From CAZMGV01 sp964621525 [NCBI: uncultured bacterium] (GTDB lineage: Bacteria; JAGRBM01), in assembly GCA_964621525.1 (NCBI GenBank), contig CAZUMS010000019.1:6258-70257 (forward strand): a stretch of DNA of 64,000 nt, read 5' to 3'. Both the position numbers and the translations under genes were made by a program. Below are positions 7,888-16,203 of this stretch, one piece after another (the stretch's first letter is position 1; the number at the start of each line of letters is the position of its first letter). The notes beneath the pieces were generated by a model that worked only from the letters and a program-made list of their open reading frames with translations, ran no database searches and was not told the origin of the DNA.

Positions 7888-8772
7888 ATGGGCCGTTTCA
7901 GCGACAAATTCGAGCAGGGCGGGTTCACCACGTCGGTGGAGCTGACGATCCCGAAGGGACCGGACCTCACCAAGACGTTCGCCGAGTGCGCCCAGTACGC
8001 GCCCCGGTTCGACGCGCTGAACCTGACCGACTCGCCCATGGCCCGGCTCAAGATCCATCCGGGCATGGCGGCCTACCTGATCCAGCAGAAATTCGGCTGC
8101 GAGACGATCATCAACTTCGCCTGCCGCGACCGGAACACCATCGCCATCCAGTCGGACCTGTTCGGCGACGACGCGCTGGGGGTGCGGAACCTCCTGCTCG
8201 TCACCGGCGATCCGCCGAAGCTCGGCGATTTTCCGAAGGCAAAGGGCGTCTACGAGTTCAACTCCGTGAAGCTCGCCGCCGCCATCGCCCGGCTCAACCG
8301 GGGCGAGGATTTCGACGGCGGGAAGATCAACCGGCCGACCTCGTTCCGGATCGGCGCGACCGTGAACCCGGCCGCTCCCGACATGGCGAAGGAGATCGAC
8401 CAGCTCCGGAAGAAGATCGAGGCCGGGGCGGCGTTCATCATCTCCCAGCCCGTCTACTCGAAGACCGTCATGGACCGTTTCGTGGCGGCGCTGGAGCCGG
8501 TGAAGGCGCCGGTGATCCTCGGTATCCTCCCGCTCAAGTCGCACAAGTTCGCGGCGGCGATGAACGAGAAGGTCCCGGAGATCGAGGTGGCGAAGGAGAC
8601 GCTGGAGCGGCTCCGCTCGGCGGGTTCGCCGGAAGCCGAGGCGGCCACGGGGCTCGAGGTGGTCTGCGAGATCGCCGCTCCGGTGCTGAAACGGTTCCGG
8701 GGGCTTCATGTGATGCCGCTCGGCAACGTGAAGAACGCCATCGGCGTGCTGGACCGGCTCGGACTTCCCTGA
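7888..8772 (+). CDS. metF: Methylenetetrahydrofolate reductase family protein (MetF-like)
   Basis: A 294-residue FAD-dependent TIM-barrel protein expected to reduce 5,10-methylene-THF to 5-methyl-THF, the methyl donor for MetH (encoded at 16.9 kb). Seen: S-V-E-L-T near residue 17, the conserved acidic start of the barrel, a C-R-D-R-N segment, L-L-L-V-T-G-D-P-P and the late motif F-I-I-S-Q-P-V-Y, which lines the flavin/folate pocket in this family. It is slightly more divergent than E. coli MetF, resembling the forms found in acetogens and deltaproteobacteria, some of which need a partner subunit. ATG 7888 follows TAGGGAGAGCG. It probably shares a transcript with ino1. Confidence 0.82.
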   Translation: MGRFSDKFEQGGFTTSVELTIPKGPDLTKTFAECAQYAPRFDALNLTDSPMARLKIHPGMAAYLIQQKFGCETIINFACRDRNTIAIQSDLFGDDALGVRNLLLVTGDPPKLGDFPKAKGVYEFNSVKLAAAIARLNRGEDFDGGKINRPTSFRIGATVNPAAPDMAKEIDQLRKKIEAGAAFIISQPVYSKTVMDRFVAALEPVKAPVILGILPLKSHKFAAAMNEKVPEIEVAKETLERLRSAGSPEAEAATGLEVVCEIAAPVLKRFRGLHVMPLGNVKNAIGVLDRLGLP

Positions 8773-8876
8773 ATTCCGTTCGCCCCTGAATCCGGTTCGG
8801 TTCCTCCATCGTTGACAGTCCGCGGGCCGTGTGGTCTATTGCCGCCGTTCGTTCGAACGTCAGGGAAGGAATGGAA

Positions 8877-9092
8877 ATGAGCACACCCGTCAACGCCCAC
8901 ATCACCGGAGTCGTCTGGAAGATCGTCGTCAAGCCCGGCGACAAGGTTTCCGAAGGCCAGGAAGTCGTGATCCTGGAGTCGATGAAGATGGAGATGCCGG
9001 TGGAAGCCCCGTGCGGCGGAACGATCAGCAAGATTCTCGTCAAGGAAAACGATTCGGTGAAGGAAGGCGATCCGGTCGCCGAGATCGACTGA
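8877..9092 (+). CDS. Small biotinyl/lipoyl carrier protein (biotin carboxyl carrier type)
   Basis: A 71-residue protein that is almost entirely one biotinyl/lipoyl domain. The modification site is E-S-M-K-M-E-M, with Lys37 as the biotinylated residue; M-K-M is typical of biotin rather than lipoate. Such single-domain carriers resemble the 1.3S subunit of transcarboxylase or stand-alone BCCPs of acyl-CoA carboxylases. No carboxylase subunit lies nearby, so the partner is unknown. Start: the open frame reaches 8829, and ATGs occur at 8871 and 8877. GGGAAGGA abuts the first ATG, so 8877 is better spaced. A strong terminator follows. Confidence 0.85.
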   Translation: MSTPVNAHITGVVWKIVVKPGDKVSEGQEVVILESMKMEMPVEAPCGGTISKILVKENDSVKEGDPVAEID

Positions 9093-9122
9093 CGCCCGGT
9101 CCCTGCCGAGGGGATCCGACCC

Positions 9123-9167
9123 CGGAAACCGGAGCCGCCGGAAGCGGGGCTCCGGTTTCCGCTTTTT
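9123..9167 (+). terminator. Rho-independent terminator after the biotin carrier gene
   Basis: A perfect 14-bp stem (9123-9136 with 9148-9161) followed by GCTTTTT. It ends the upstream transcript before the glycosyltransferase operon. Confidence 0.88.
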
Positions 9168-9255
9168 CGGCGGCAGGAGGCAGCCCCGATTCCGCTCCCC
9201 AGCCGCCCCCGGTCCGGGGTATACTGGCGGCAACAGCCGATCCGGAGACTCCTGA

Positions 9256-10128
9256 GTGCCGACCGACCTTACGAGGCCATCTGTCGTCGTTCCCGTCTGC
9301 GAGGACGGGGAGGGGTTCCTGCGTCTCGTGTCGGCGCTCGCGGGCGGCACGCTGCTTCCGGCGGAGATCGCCGTCATCGATTCGTCCCCGGCGGACCACC
9401 TGTGGGACCAGTGGCTTCCCGTTGCGAAGGCGGCCGCCGGCACGGCCGGAATCGGCTGGACCGCGATACGGCTCGAACCCGGCCGGTTCAACCACGGCTG
9501 GACGCGGAACCTGGGCATCGCCGTCGCGGGGGGAGAGTTCGTCGCCCTTTTTTCGCAGGATGCGGTGCCGGAACCGGACTGCCTCGAACGGCTCGTGCGA
9601 CGGATCATCGCGGACAAACGCCTCGCGGGGGTATACGCAAGACAGATGCCTGCCGCAGATACATCGGGTCCGGTCCGCCGCCGGATCGAAGCCCATTACC
9701 CGGCAGGGCCGCTGCCGGAGGGAGCGCTTCGCTACGACAACGTGGCGGGGGTGATCCGTCGCGCCGCCTGGAATGAAATCCCGTTCCCGAAGGCCGAGAT
9801 CGCCGAGGACCTCGCCTGGGCGAGGGCCGCCTCCGCGAAGGGCTGGGCCTTCGCCTACGAGCCGTCGGCCCGTGTCACCCACGCGCACGAACTGGACGGA
9901 CGGGCCGATTTCGAGCGGAACCTGAAACTTCACCGCTATCTGGCGCGGGAACTCAGCCAGCGGACGGTGCCGAGCCTCGCGGCAGCTGTCTCGGGTTTCA
10001 CCGGGCTGCTCGCCCGGCGTGAGCACACGGTTCCGCAGGCGGCCGGCGAGGTGTTCGGGCAGTATTTCGGCGGACTCGCCGGAGCCATCGACCGGCTGAT
10101 GCCGGACCGGCGGGCGGTGACTCCGTGA
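9256..10128 (+). CDS. Family 2 glycosyltransferase, rhamnosyltransferase-like
   Basis: A 290-residue GT-A fold enzyme, first gene of a four-gene surface-glycan operon. It has the GT2 start S-V-V-V-P-V, a D-S-S region and the motif R-F-N-H-G-W-T-R-N-L-G, the hallmark F-N-H-G-x-x-R-N of RfbF/RhlC-type rhamnosyltransferases, followed by S-Q-D-A-V-P in the DxD position. A nucleotide-rhamnose donor is therefore likely, but is inferred. No membrane segments are obvious. The GTG start at 9256 has GGAG 8 nt upstream. A TATACT hexamer at 9219 may be its -10 element, but no -35 partner was seen. The stop overlaps the next gene's GTG. Confidence 0.82.
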   Translation: MPTDLTRPSVVVPVCEDGEGFLRLVSALAGGTLLPAEIAVIDSSPADHLWDQWLPVAKAAAGTAGIGWTAIRLEPGRFNHGWTRNLGIAVAGGEFVALFSQDAVPEPDCLERLVRRIIADKRLAGVYARQMPAADTSGPVRRRIEAHYPAGPLPEGALRYDNVAGVIRRAAWNEIPFPKAEIAEDLAWARAASAKGWAFAYEPSARVTHAHELDGRADFERNLKLHRYLARELSQRTVPSLAAAVSGFTGLLARREHTVPQAAGEVFGQYFGGLAGAIDRLMPDRRAVTP

Positions 10129-11369
10129 ACGTGTTCCTCTTCCTTCACCAGTTCCGGAACCCCTCCGCGGGCGGGACGGAAGTCTACGGCGCGGCGCTCG
10201 GGCGGGCGCTCGTCCGGGAAGGGCACGAAGCGTCTATCGTGACGGTCGAACGCGATCCTGCCCGGCCGGACTACACCTGGAGCCGCGAAGAGGCGGGCGG
10301 CCTGCCGGTGTTTTTCCTGAATATCCCCGGCGCTTCCCGCACCGGCTTTGACAGCTATCACGACGATCCGGTCGTCGATCTCCGGGTGCAGGAACTTCTG
10401 GACCGGGAGCGGCCGGAGGCGATCCACATCCTGCACCTGTCGGGGCTTTCCACCGGCTGGCTGGAGCAGCTTTCCGAGGGCCCCCGCGTCGTGCTGACGC
10501 TGGCCGACCACTGGCTCTACTGCGCGCGGGGGCAGCTCCTCGATTCCGGTCTGAACCTGTGCAGCGGACCCGAAGCGGCCAAATGCGCCGGGTGTCTCGG
10601 CTTCTCCAGCGCTTTTGCGCGCCGCCCAGGCCGGTGGGAGAGCGGAACGGCGCGGATCGACAACCGTTGGCTGAGGATTTCGTCGGCCCTGCGCCGCGTC
10701 GATACTTTTGTCTCGCCGTCGAAGGATACGGGGAGCCGTCATGTGGAACTGGGGCTCGTCCCGAAGGACAGGCTCGTCGTCCGGGATTACGGTTTCGAGT
10801 TCCCCGCGGCGACGCCCGGCCGGGACCCCGGACGGAGAAAAACCATCGGCTTCGCCGGAACGCTCATGCACTCGAAGGGCGTCCACGTGCTGCTCGAAGC
10901 GTTCTCCGGGGCGAAGGAACCCGGCCTCGAACTTCACCTCATCGGGGTGTGGGCGGACTACCACGGGCAGGGGGGCTACCGGGACCGGTGCGCGAAGTGG
11001 CTCCGGGATCCGCGTGTGAAGGAGCTGGGGGCGGTGCCGCACGGAGAAATCCCGGCCCGGCTCGGGGAGATCGATCTCCTCGTGGTTCCGAGCCTGTGGC
11101 CCGAGAACTCGCCCCTCATCGTGCATGAGGCAATGCTCGCCGGCATTCCGGTGGCGGTCTCGGACATCGGCGGCCTTCCGGAACTGGTGGTTCACGGGGA
11201 CAACGGATTCCGGTTCGCGCCGGGCGATGTCCCGGCACTCAGGAAGCTGATCGGGGACTGGGCGGCGGGGCAGCTTTCTGCCGCCGGGGCTCCGGAGCGG
11301 GTCCGCCGGATCGAGGACGATGCGGAATTTCTCGTGAAGATTTACGGGGAGGCGCGCCGTGCCGCGTGA
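10125..11369 (+). CDS. Family 4 glycosyltransferase
   Basis: A 414-residue GT-B fold retaining glycosyltransferase. The N-terminal acceptor domain opens with F-L-F-L-H-Q-F-R-N-P-S-A-G-G-T-E-V-Y, typical of GT4. A mid-region C-S-G-P-E-A-A-K-C-A-G-C segment carries three cysteines in a pattern seen in some GT4 proteins. The donor domain has G-F-A-G-T-L-M-H-S-K-G and the E-x7-E motif region L-W-P-E-N-S-P-L-I-V-H-E-A. Start GTG overlaps the previous stop by 4 nt, and its own 3' end overlaps the next gene by 11 nt, showing translational coupling. The sugar donor is not predictable. Confidence 0.88.
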   Translation: MNVFLFLHQFRNPSAGGTEVYGAALGRALVREGHEASIVTVERDPARPDYTWSREEAGGLPVFFLNIPGASRTGFDSYHDDPVVDLRVQELLDRERPEAIHILHLSGLSTGWLEQLSEGPRVVLTLADHWLYCARGQLLDSGLNLCSGPEAAKCAGCLGFSSAFARRPGRWESGTARIDNRWLRISSALRRVDTFVSPSKDTGSRHVELGLVPKDRLVVRDYGFEFPAATPGRDPGRRKTIGFAGTLMHSKGVHVLLEAFSGAKEPGLELHLIGVWADYHGQGGYRDRCAKWLRDPRVKELGAVPHGEIPARLGEIDLLVVPSLWPENSPLIVHEAMLAGIPVAVSDIGGLPELVVHGDNGFRFAPGDVPALRKLIGDWAAGQLSAAGAPERVRRIEDDAEFLVKIYGEARRAA

Positions 11370-12093
11370 GAAAACCGCCGTGATCATTCCGGCGCTGAAC
11401 GAGGCGCCGCGCATCCGGCAGGTGATCGCCGCCGTGCGCGAGCAGCTCCCGGACGCCGCCGTCGTCGTGATCGACGACGGCTCGTGGGACGGGACAGGCG
11501 ACCTTGCGGAATCCCCCGGCGTGCGGGTGGTCCGGCACGGCATCAATGCCGGTTACGGTGTGGCCGTGCAGACGGGCCTCAAATGGGCCTGGCGCGAGGG
11601 CTACGCCGTCGCCGTCACCTGCGACGCCGACGGGCAGCACGAGCCGAAGGAGATCCACACGCTCATCGGGCAGATGCACATCACGGGCGCAGATCTCGTG
11701 ATCGGCACCCGATACTCGAAGGAACGGCCCCGGTACGACACGTCATTGTTCCGGAAGCTCGGCGCGAAGGTATTCGCCTGGCTCACCCGCACGATGATCC
11801 GGCGTAACGTGAGCGACCCCACGAGCGGGTTCCGGGCATACGGCCGCAGGGCCATGGGGCTCGTGACCAGCGACCGCTACCCGGACGACTACCCGGACGG
11901 GGACGCCATCGTCATGTGCCACCGGGCGGGGCTGAAGGTGATCGAGACGCCGGTGGTCATGTACGGCTCGCCGCCCGAGAAGATTTCCATGCACGCGGGG
12001 CTGAAGCCCGTCTACTATGTGTTTCACATGACGCTCTCGATGATTCTCATGGTGCTCCGGCGGGACCGGCTGCCCGAGGATTCCCGCCCGTGA
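11359..12093 (+). CDS. Family 2 glycosyltransferase, polyprenyl-phosphate sugar transferase type
   Basis: A 244-residue DPM1/ArnC-like GT2 enzyme expected to transfer a sugar to a lipid-phosphate carrier or glycan chain. Seen: A-V-I-I-P-A-L-N-E, V-V-I-D-D-G-S-W-D-G-T and the DxD equivalent T-C-D-A-D-G-Q-H. The acceptor loop is D-P-T-S-G-F-R-A-Y. There is no C-terminal multi-span membrane domain, so it may be peripheral; the next gene, a small DUF2304 membrane protein, often accompanies this type of GT2 and may be its membrane partner. Overlaps both neighbours. Confidence 0.88.
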   Translation: MPREKTAVIIPALNEAPRIRQVIAAVREQLPDAAVVVIDDGSWDGTGDLAESPGVRVVRHGINAGYGVAVQTGLKWAWREGYAVAVTCDADGQHEPKEIHTLIGQMHITGADLVIGTRYSKERPRYDTSLFRKLGAKVFAWLTRTMIRRNVSDPTSGFRAYGRRAMGLVTSDRYPDDYPDGDAIVMCHRAGLKVIETPVVMYGSPPEKISMHAGLKPVYYVFHMTLSMILMVLRRDRLPEDSRP

Positions 12094-12563
12094 CGGGACT
12101 TCAGGCGCTGCGGCTCTTTGCCGCCGGGGACACGGGGCTCACGGGCCGGCAGACGGTGTTCGCCACGGCCGTCGTGGCGGTGCTGCTCGCTGCGGTGATC
12201 GAGCTCGTCCGCCGCCGCACGATGCGGATCGAATATTCCTGGCTCTGGATCGTCACCGGGACGTCGCTGTTCGTCCTGATCTTCCGCTACGACTGGCTGC
12301 TCGCCGTCACGAACTGGATCGGCGCGGTGGATTCGAGCAGCACGCTGTTCATCTTCTCGATCATCTTCCTCGTGCTGCTCTCCATCCACTTCTCGATCCG
12401 CATCAGCCAGCTCACGAACCGGGTGAAGAACCTGATCCAGGAGACGGCGATCCTGAGGATGCAGGTCGAGGAACTCCAGAAAAAGGATGAAACCCCCGGT
12501 GCGGCCGCGCGGAAAGAGGCCGGCGGGGACAGCGGCAGGGACAAGGGCCGGGACGCGGCCTGA
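12090..12563 (+). CDS. DUF2304 small membrane protein
   Basis: A 157-residue protein with three membrane segments (about 20-38, 48-66 and 85-103), then a coiled-coil-like helix (about 105-135) and a charged tail. The first cytoplasmic loop R-R-R-T-M-R-I-E-Y-S-W-L-W and helix spacing fit DUF2304, commonly encoded next to DPM1-like glycosyltransferases. GTG 12090 overlaps the glycosyltransferase stop (GTGA), indicating coupling; the frame is open further upstream but only within that gene. Role inferred: membrane partner or anchor for the preceding transferase. Confidence 0.8.
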   Translation: MTGLQALRLFAAGDTGLTGRQTVFATAVVAVLLAAVIELVRRRTMRIEYSWLWIVTGTSLFVLIFRYDWLLAVTNWIGAVDSSSTLFIFSIIFLVLLSIHFSIRISQLTNRVKNLIQETAILRMQVEELQKKDETPGAAARKEAGGDSGRDKGRDAA

Positions 12564-12578
12564 CCGGGACCGGGAAGC

Positions 12579-14303
12579 TCAGGCTCCGGCACGGAGCAGG
12601 CGGCCGTATTTCTTCTTGTGATAATCGGCGGGGAACGCCCCGTTCTCGAAGGCGACCTTCCCGCCCACCACCACCTGCCGGACGACCGAGTCCGAACGCT
12701 TCACAAGCCGCATGGCGCCGTCCAGCCGAGGGTCCACCAGCTCGATCGGGGCCGAGAGGCCCGTGGGCAGCGTCTTCGGGTCGATCACCACGGCGTCGGC
12801 GAGGGCGCCCGTCTTCAGCGAACCGGCATCGACGCCGAACCACTCCGCCGTCTCGCGGGTGAGCTTCCGGACGGCTTTCTCCACCGGCAGGATGTCCGGG
12901 TATTTCTGGACCAGCCGCAGCATCTGGAGCGCGCCGTCCTGGAACGCCATGTTCCGGTTGTGCGCTCCCGAATCGTTGAAGCCGGGCAGGGTGTCCGGGT
13001 GGGCGAGGATTCTCGCCCGGATTTCTTCCCGGTCGTTCGACACCTCGGTCTTCCACCGGAAGGCCGTGTCATGGCGTTCCATGAGGTTGAGGAAGCACTC
13101 GATGGGCTCCTCGCCGCGATCACGGGCGGCATCGGCGATGGACTTCCCGGCGAGCGAAGGCTCTGGAATCGACACAATCCACATGTCGGCGAAGTTCCGG
13201 TGGAAGACGCGCTGGCGGGAGCTCAGCCATTCCTCGCGGAACTGCCGGCGGAACGCGGGGCTCGCGAGCAGCGCCCGGCGCGCCCCGGGCGTCGCGCTGA
13301 TCAGCTCGACCCCGGCGGGGAACTCCTCGAACAGCGGCGTGTAGGGGCCGTCGCAGAAGTTGAGGAACGGCTCGGCAAGTGCCTGCCACTTGAAGTCGGC
13401 GTTCAGGAACCGGTTCGCCGTATGGGCCATGCCGGTGGCGAGCTTCCAGACGCGGCGGTCGGTCTTCACGTCCATCGCGGCGATCATCGTCGCCTTGAGG
13501 GGTTTCCGGCCGATGCCGGTTGAGAGACGGACGATCTCGACGACGGTTTTCTTGAGGAGCGCGTTCGGCGTCGCCTGGAGGATGCGGCCCGCCTTGCGGA
13601 CCACTTCGGCGAGCTGGCGGTATTCCGACACATGAGCCTGCTGCGACGGGACCGAGATGCCCCGGTAGGGGTCGCCGTCCATGCGGTGCCAGGGAAGCAT
13701 GTCCACCGAGAGGCCGAGGTAGCCCGAGTCGAGGGCTTCCGAGACGAGGCGCTTCATCCGGTCGATCTCGTCGGCTCGTGCTTTCGGTACCTTCAGGCTG
13801 CGCTCGAGACCCATCGCCTTGATGCGGACGTTCGAGTGGCCGAGGAACGTGCAGACGTTGGGGCCGAGCGGCAGCTCGTCCAGATGACGGTAGTAGCTTG
13901 CCGGGCTGTCCCAGGTGATCCGGCCCTTCATCCATTTTTCCAGGAGGTCGCGGGGAAGGCTCTCGACGCGGCAGAACAGGCTGAGGATGTCGCTCTCGGA
14001 GCCCACGGCCGCCGATAGCGAGCAGTTGCCGAACACGACGTTCGTGACGCCGTGGCGGACCGACTCCTCAAGGCCCGGCAGGACCTCGACTTCGGCGTCG
14101 TAGTGGGTGTGGATGTCGAAAAATCCCGGAGTCACCCAGCAGCCGGAGGCGTCGATTTCCCTGGCGCCCTTGTGGGGGAGTTTTGCCCCGGCGGCGAGCA
14201 CCCGGCCGTCCTTGAGGGCGAGGTCTTCGGTACGGCCCGGCGAGCCGGAACCGTCGAAGACGGTGCCGCTGCGGATCACGAGATCGGCCTGGGGTGCGCT
14301 CAT
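12579..14303 (-). CDS. N-acyl-D-amino-acid deacylase-family amidohydrolase
   Basis: A 574-residue metal-dependent hydrolase of the D-aminoacylase branch. Seen: N-terminal beta domain with L-V-I-R-S-G-T-V-F-D-G-S-G, the metal motif D-I-H-T-H-Y-D (His65, His67), the V-F-G-N-C-S-L-S segment with the ligand Cys typical of D-aminoacylases, and the late N-D-S-G-A-H-N motif carrying the catalytic Asp. Family members remove acyl groups from N-acyl-D-amino acids; related enzymes cleave other amides, so the substrate is open. ATG 14303 is chosen over upstream frame because GGAGGA lies 9 nt before it and the amidohydrolase start follows. Its candidate promoter overlaps a Fur-like box shared with the divergent flavin reductase. 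No signal peptide, so cytoplasmic. Confidence 0.83.
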   Translation of the reverse strand: MSAPQADLVIRSGTVFDGSGSPGRTEDLALKDGRVLAAGAKLPHKGAREIDASGCWVTPGFFDIHTHYDAEVEVLPGLEESVRHGVTNVVFGNCSLSAAVGSESDILSLFCRVESLPRDLLEKWMKGRITWDSPASYYRHLDELPLGPNVCTFLGHSNVRIKAMGLERSLKVPKARADEIDRMKRLVSEALDSGYLGLSVDMLPWHRMDGDPYRGISVPSQQAHVSEYRQLAEVVRKAGRILQATPNALLKKTVVEIVRLSTGIGRKPLKATMIAAMDVKTDRRVWKLATGMAHTANRFLNADFKWQALAEPFLNFCDGPYTPLFEEFPAGVELISATPGARRALLASPAFRRQFREEWLSSRQRVFHRNFADMWIVSIPEPSLAGKSIADAARDRGEEPIECFLNLMERHDTAFRWKTEVSNDREEIRARILAHPDTLPGFNDSGAHNRNMAFQDGALQMLRLVQKYPDILPVEKAVRKLTRETAEWFGVDAGSLKTGALADAVVIDPKTLPTGLSAPIELVDPRLDGAMRLVKRSDSVVRQVVVGGKVAFENGAFPADYHKKKYGRLLRAGA

Positions 14304-14419
14304 GGCGGGTCCTCCGGTGTCCCGGAAACCGTGACCGGTGCGGCGGGGCAGGGGCAAGGTTGGTTGCGTACCCTCATTATAGGGCCGGAGAGGGTGACCC
14401 CTGGACGGTAAGGGCATCT

Positions 14420-14447
14420 TTTATATACACTTGATATTGATTATCAA
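14420..14447 (-). promoter_or_regulatory. Candidate sigma70 promoter for the amidohydrolase gene
   Basis: On the minus strand TTGATA (14447-14442), a 16-nt spacer and TATAAA (14425-14420), close to consensus, giving a leader of about 110 nt. The -35 lies inside the Fur-like box. Confidence 0.55.
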
Positions 14448-14451
14448 AATC
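14433..14451. promoter_or_regulatory. Fur-like box between divergent genes
   Basis: GATATTGATTATCAAAATC matches the classical 19-bp Fur consensus (GATAATGATAATCATTATC) at 15 of 19 positions by eye. It overlaps the minus-strand -35 of the amidohydrolase gene and a plus-strand TTGATA (14431-14436) before the flavin reductase gene. The reductase family makes iron control plausible. Confidence 0.62.
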
Positions 14452-14499
14452 ATACCATAGGAATGGGACGGACCCCGCAGGACGAAACAAGGAGAAATC

Positions 14500-15213
14500 A
14501 TGCCAAGTATCCAGGACAGATTGCTCAAGGCCGCCGACAAGGCGTTCCTGACCCGCGCGACGGTGTCGGCGGTCAGGGAGCTGGGAGAGAAATTCCGCCT
14601 GATCGAACTGGAGGGCCCGGAACTCCGCGGTGTGAAATGGAAGCCCGGAGACAAGATTCAGGTGCGGGTCGCTGCCCTGGCCATGCGCACCTATACCCCC
14701 GTGGTCTGGGACGCGATGAACGGCCGGATGTCCGTTCTCGCCTACCTGCACGGGAACGGCCCGGGTTCCGAATGGGCGGCGGCCATGAAAACGGGAATGT
14801 CCTGCGCCTTCTGGGGCCCGTCGCGAGCCGTCAATGTGCCCGCCACCGACGGACCGATCGTGCTGTTCGGCGACGAAACCTCGATCGGTACGGCGGCGGC
14901 ATTACGGGGGGCGCGGGCCGGCAGGGACGACCGGTTCATCTTCGAGGTATCGTCGGTGGACGCGACGAGGATGGTCCTCGAAAGTCTGGGTCTGCCGGGC
15001 GCAGTCCTCGTCGAGAAGGGCCAGGAGCGTACCGAAAATGCCGTCCGCGCGGTGGCCGCCGCCGACGGAGAGATCGGCGCCACGCGCATCTGGCTGACGG
15101 GCCGGGTGAAATCCATGCGCAGGCTCAGCGCCTCGCTGGTCATGAGCGGCGTGTCGCTCTTCAGCCTGAGATCCAAACCCTACTGGATGGAAGGGATACC
15201 GGGCCTGGACTGA
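14500..15213 (+). CDS. Siderophore-interacting-type FAD reductase
   Basis: A 237-residue cytoplasmic flavoprotein of the SIP/ViuB family, which reduces ferric siderophores with NAD(P)H to release iron. Seen: a ferredoxin-reductase beta-barrel with the FAD motif R-T-Y-T-P at about residues 64-68, the H-G-N-G-P-G-S-E-W-A motif diagnostic of SIP proteins (about 86-95), and an NAD-binding start I-V-L-F-G-D-E-T-S. ATG 14500 follows ACAAGGAGAA. The Fur-like box at 14433-14451 supports iron repression. The ECF sigma gene begins 41 nt downstream on the same strand. Activity on a specific siderophore is not predictable. Confidence 0.85.
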   Translation: MPSIQDRLLKAADKAFLTRATVSAVRELGEKFRLIELEGPELRGVKWKPGDKIQVRVAALAMRTYTPVVWDAMNGRMSVLAYLHGNGPGSEWAAAMKTGMSCAFWGPSRAVNVPATDGPIVLFGDETSIGTAAALRGARAGRDDRFIFEVSSVDATRMVLESLGLPGAVLVEKGQERTENAVRAVAAADGEIGATRIWLTGRVKSMRRLSASLVMSGVSLFSLRSKPYWMEGIPGLD

Positions 15214-15254
15214 AGCGCTGCACGGGGGCGGGCCCTGTGTTACTCTCGCCGGTC

Positions 15255-16193
15255 ATGCCTTCACCCGACTTCGACAGCCTTTACCGCGAGAACCGCAGGC
15301 TCCTGTGGGGCCTGTCGTACCGGCTCACGGGGAGCGCCGCCGACGCGGACGAGATCGTCCAGGACACGTTCGTCCGGGCGATCGAGCAGCCTCCCGCCGA
15401 TACGGCGTCCTCGCTGAAACCCTGGCTCGTCCGGGTGGCGACCAACATCGGCATCGACCGGCTGCGCCGCCGCAAGGAAACCCCCTACACGGGGCCCTGG
15501 CTGCCGTCGGTGCTGGACACCTCGGATCTTCCGCCCGAGCCCGCCGACAGCGCGCCGACGCCGGAAGGGCGCTACGGCGAGCTGGAGAGCGTGACGCTCG
15601 CCTTCCTGCTGGCGCTGGAGGCCCTCACTCCCAAGCAGCGGGCGGTGCTGATCCTGCGGGACGTGTTCGATTACTCGGTCGCCGAAGCAGCCGCCGCGCT
15701 GGAGATTTCCGAGGCGGACACGAAGACGACCCACCACCGCGCGCGTGAGGCGATGGCCGCCTACGACCGGGACCGGATCCTGCCGTCCCGGAGCTACCAG
15801 CAGAAGTCGCAGGCGGCGCTCGGAAACCTGCTCGCGTGCCTCACGAACCGCGACGCCGCCGGGATCGAGAAGCTGCTGGCAGCGGACGTGAAGCTGCTCT
15901 CCGACGGCGGCGGCCAGTATTCGGCCGCCCGCGTGCCGGTGGAAGGCGCCCAGAAGGTGGCGAAGTTCCTGCTCGGCATCGCCGCCCAGCGGGCCACGGA
16001 CATGAAGATCGACCTCCGGGTGCTGAACGGGCTCCCGTCGTTCGTCTTCCGGCTCGAAGACCCGCCCGAGGGCCAGGCCCCGGTGTTCGTCTGGCAGGTG
16101 GACCTCGACGCGGACGGAAAGATCCGCGAGTTCCACGCCCTGCTCGCCGACGAAAAGGTGATGGGGGTGAGGCGGGGCGGCGAGGAAGACTGA
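15255..16193 (+). CDS. ECF41-type RNA polymerase sigma factor with C-terminal SnoaL-like domain
   Basis: A 312-residue sigma factor. Sigma2 (about 5-75) has the D-A-D-E-I-V-Q-D-T-F core and sigma4 (about 110-170) the L-T-P-K-Q-R-A-V-L-I-L-R helix. The linker carries G-P-W-L-P, the ECF41 signature (WLPEP in the family, here WLPSV). A fused NTF2/SnoaL-like extension (about 185-305) contains D-G-G-G-Q at 217-221, near the family's D-G-G-G-K. In ECF41 proteins this extension replaces an anti-sigma factor and tunes activity. Gene order after a flavin reductase is in keeping with ECF41 loci, which usually sit beside an oxidoreductase or similar enzyme. The open frame extends upstream, but ATG 15255 starts the domain. 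Confidence 0.88.
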   Translation: MPSPDFDSLYRENRRLLWGLSYRLTGSAADADEIVQDTFVRAIEQPPADTASSLKPWLVRVATNIGIDRLRRRKETPYTGPWLPSVLDTSDLPPEPADSAPTPEGRYGELESVTLAFLLALEALTPKQRAVLILRDVFDYSVAEAAAALEISEADTKTTHHRAREAMAAYDRDRILPSRSYQQKSQAALGNLLACLTNRDAAGIEKLLAADVKLLSDGGGQYSAARVPVEGAQKVAKFLLGIAAQRATDMKIDLRVLNGLPSFVFRLEDPPEGQAPVFVWQVDLDADGKIREFHALLADEKVMGVRRGGEED

Positions 16194-16203
16194 TCTCTGC
16201 CTG

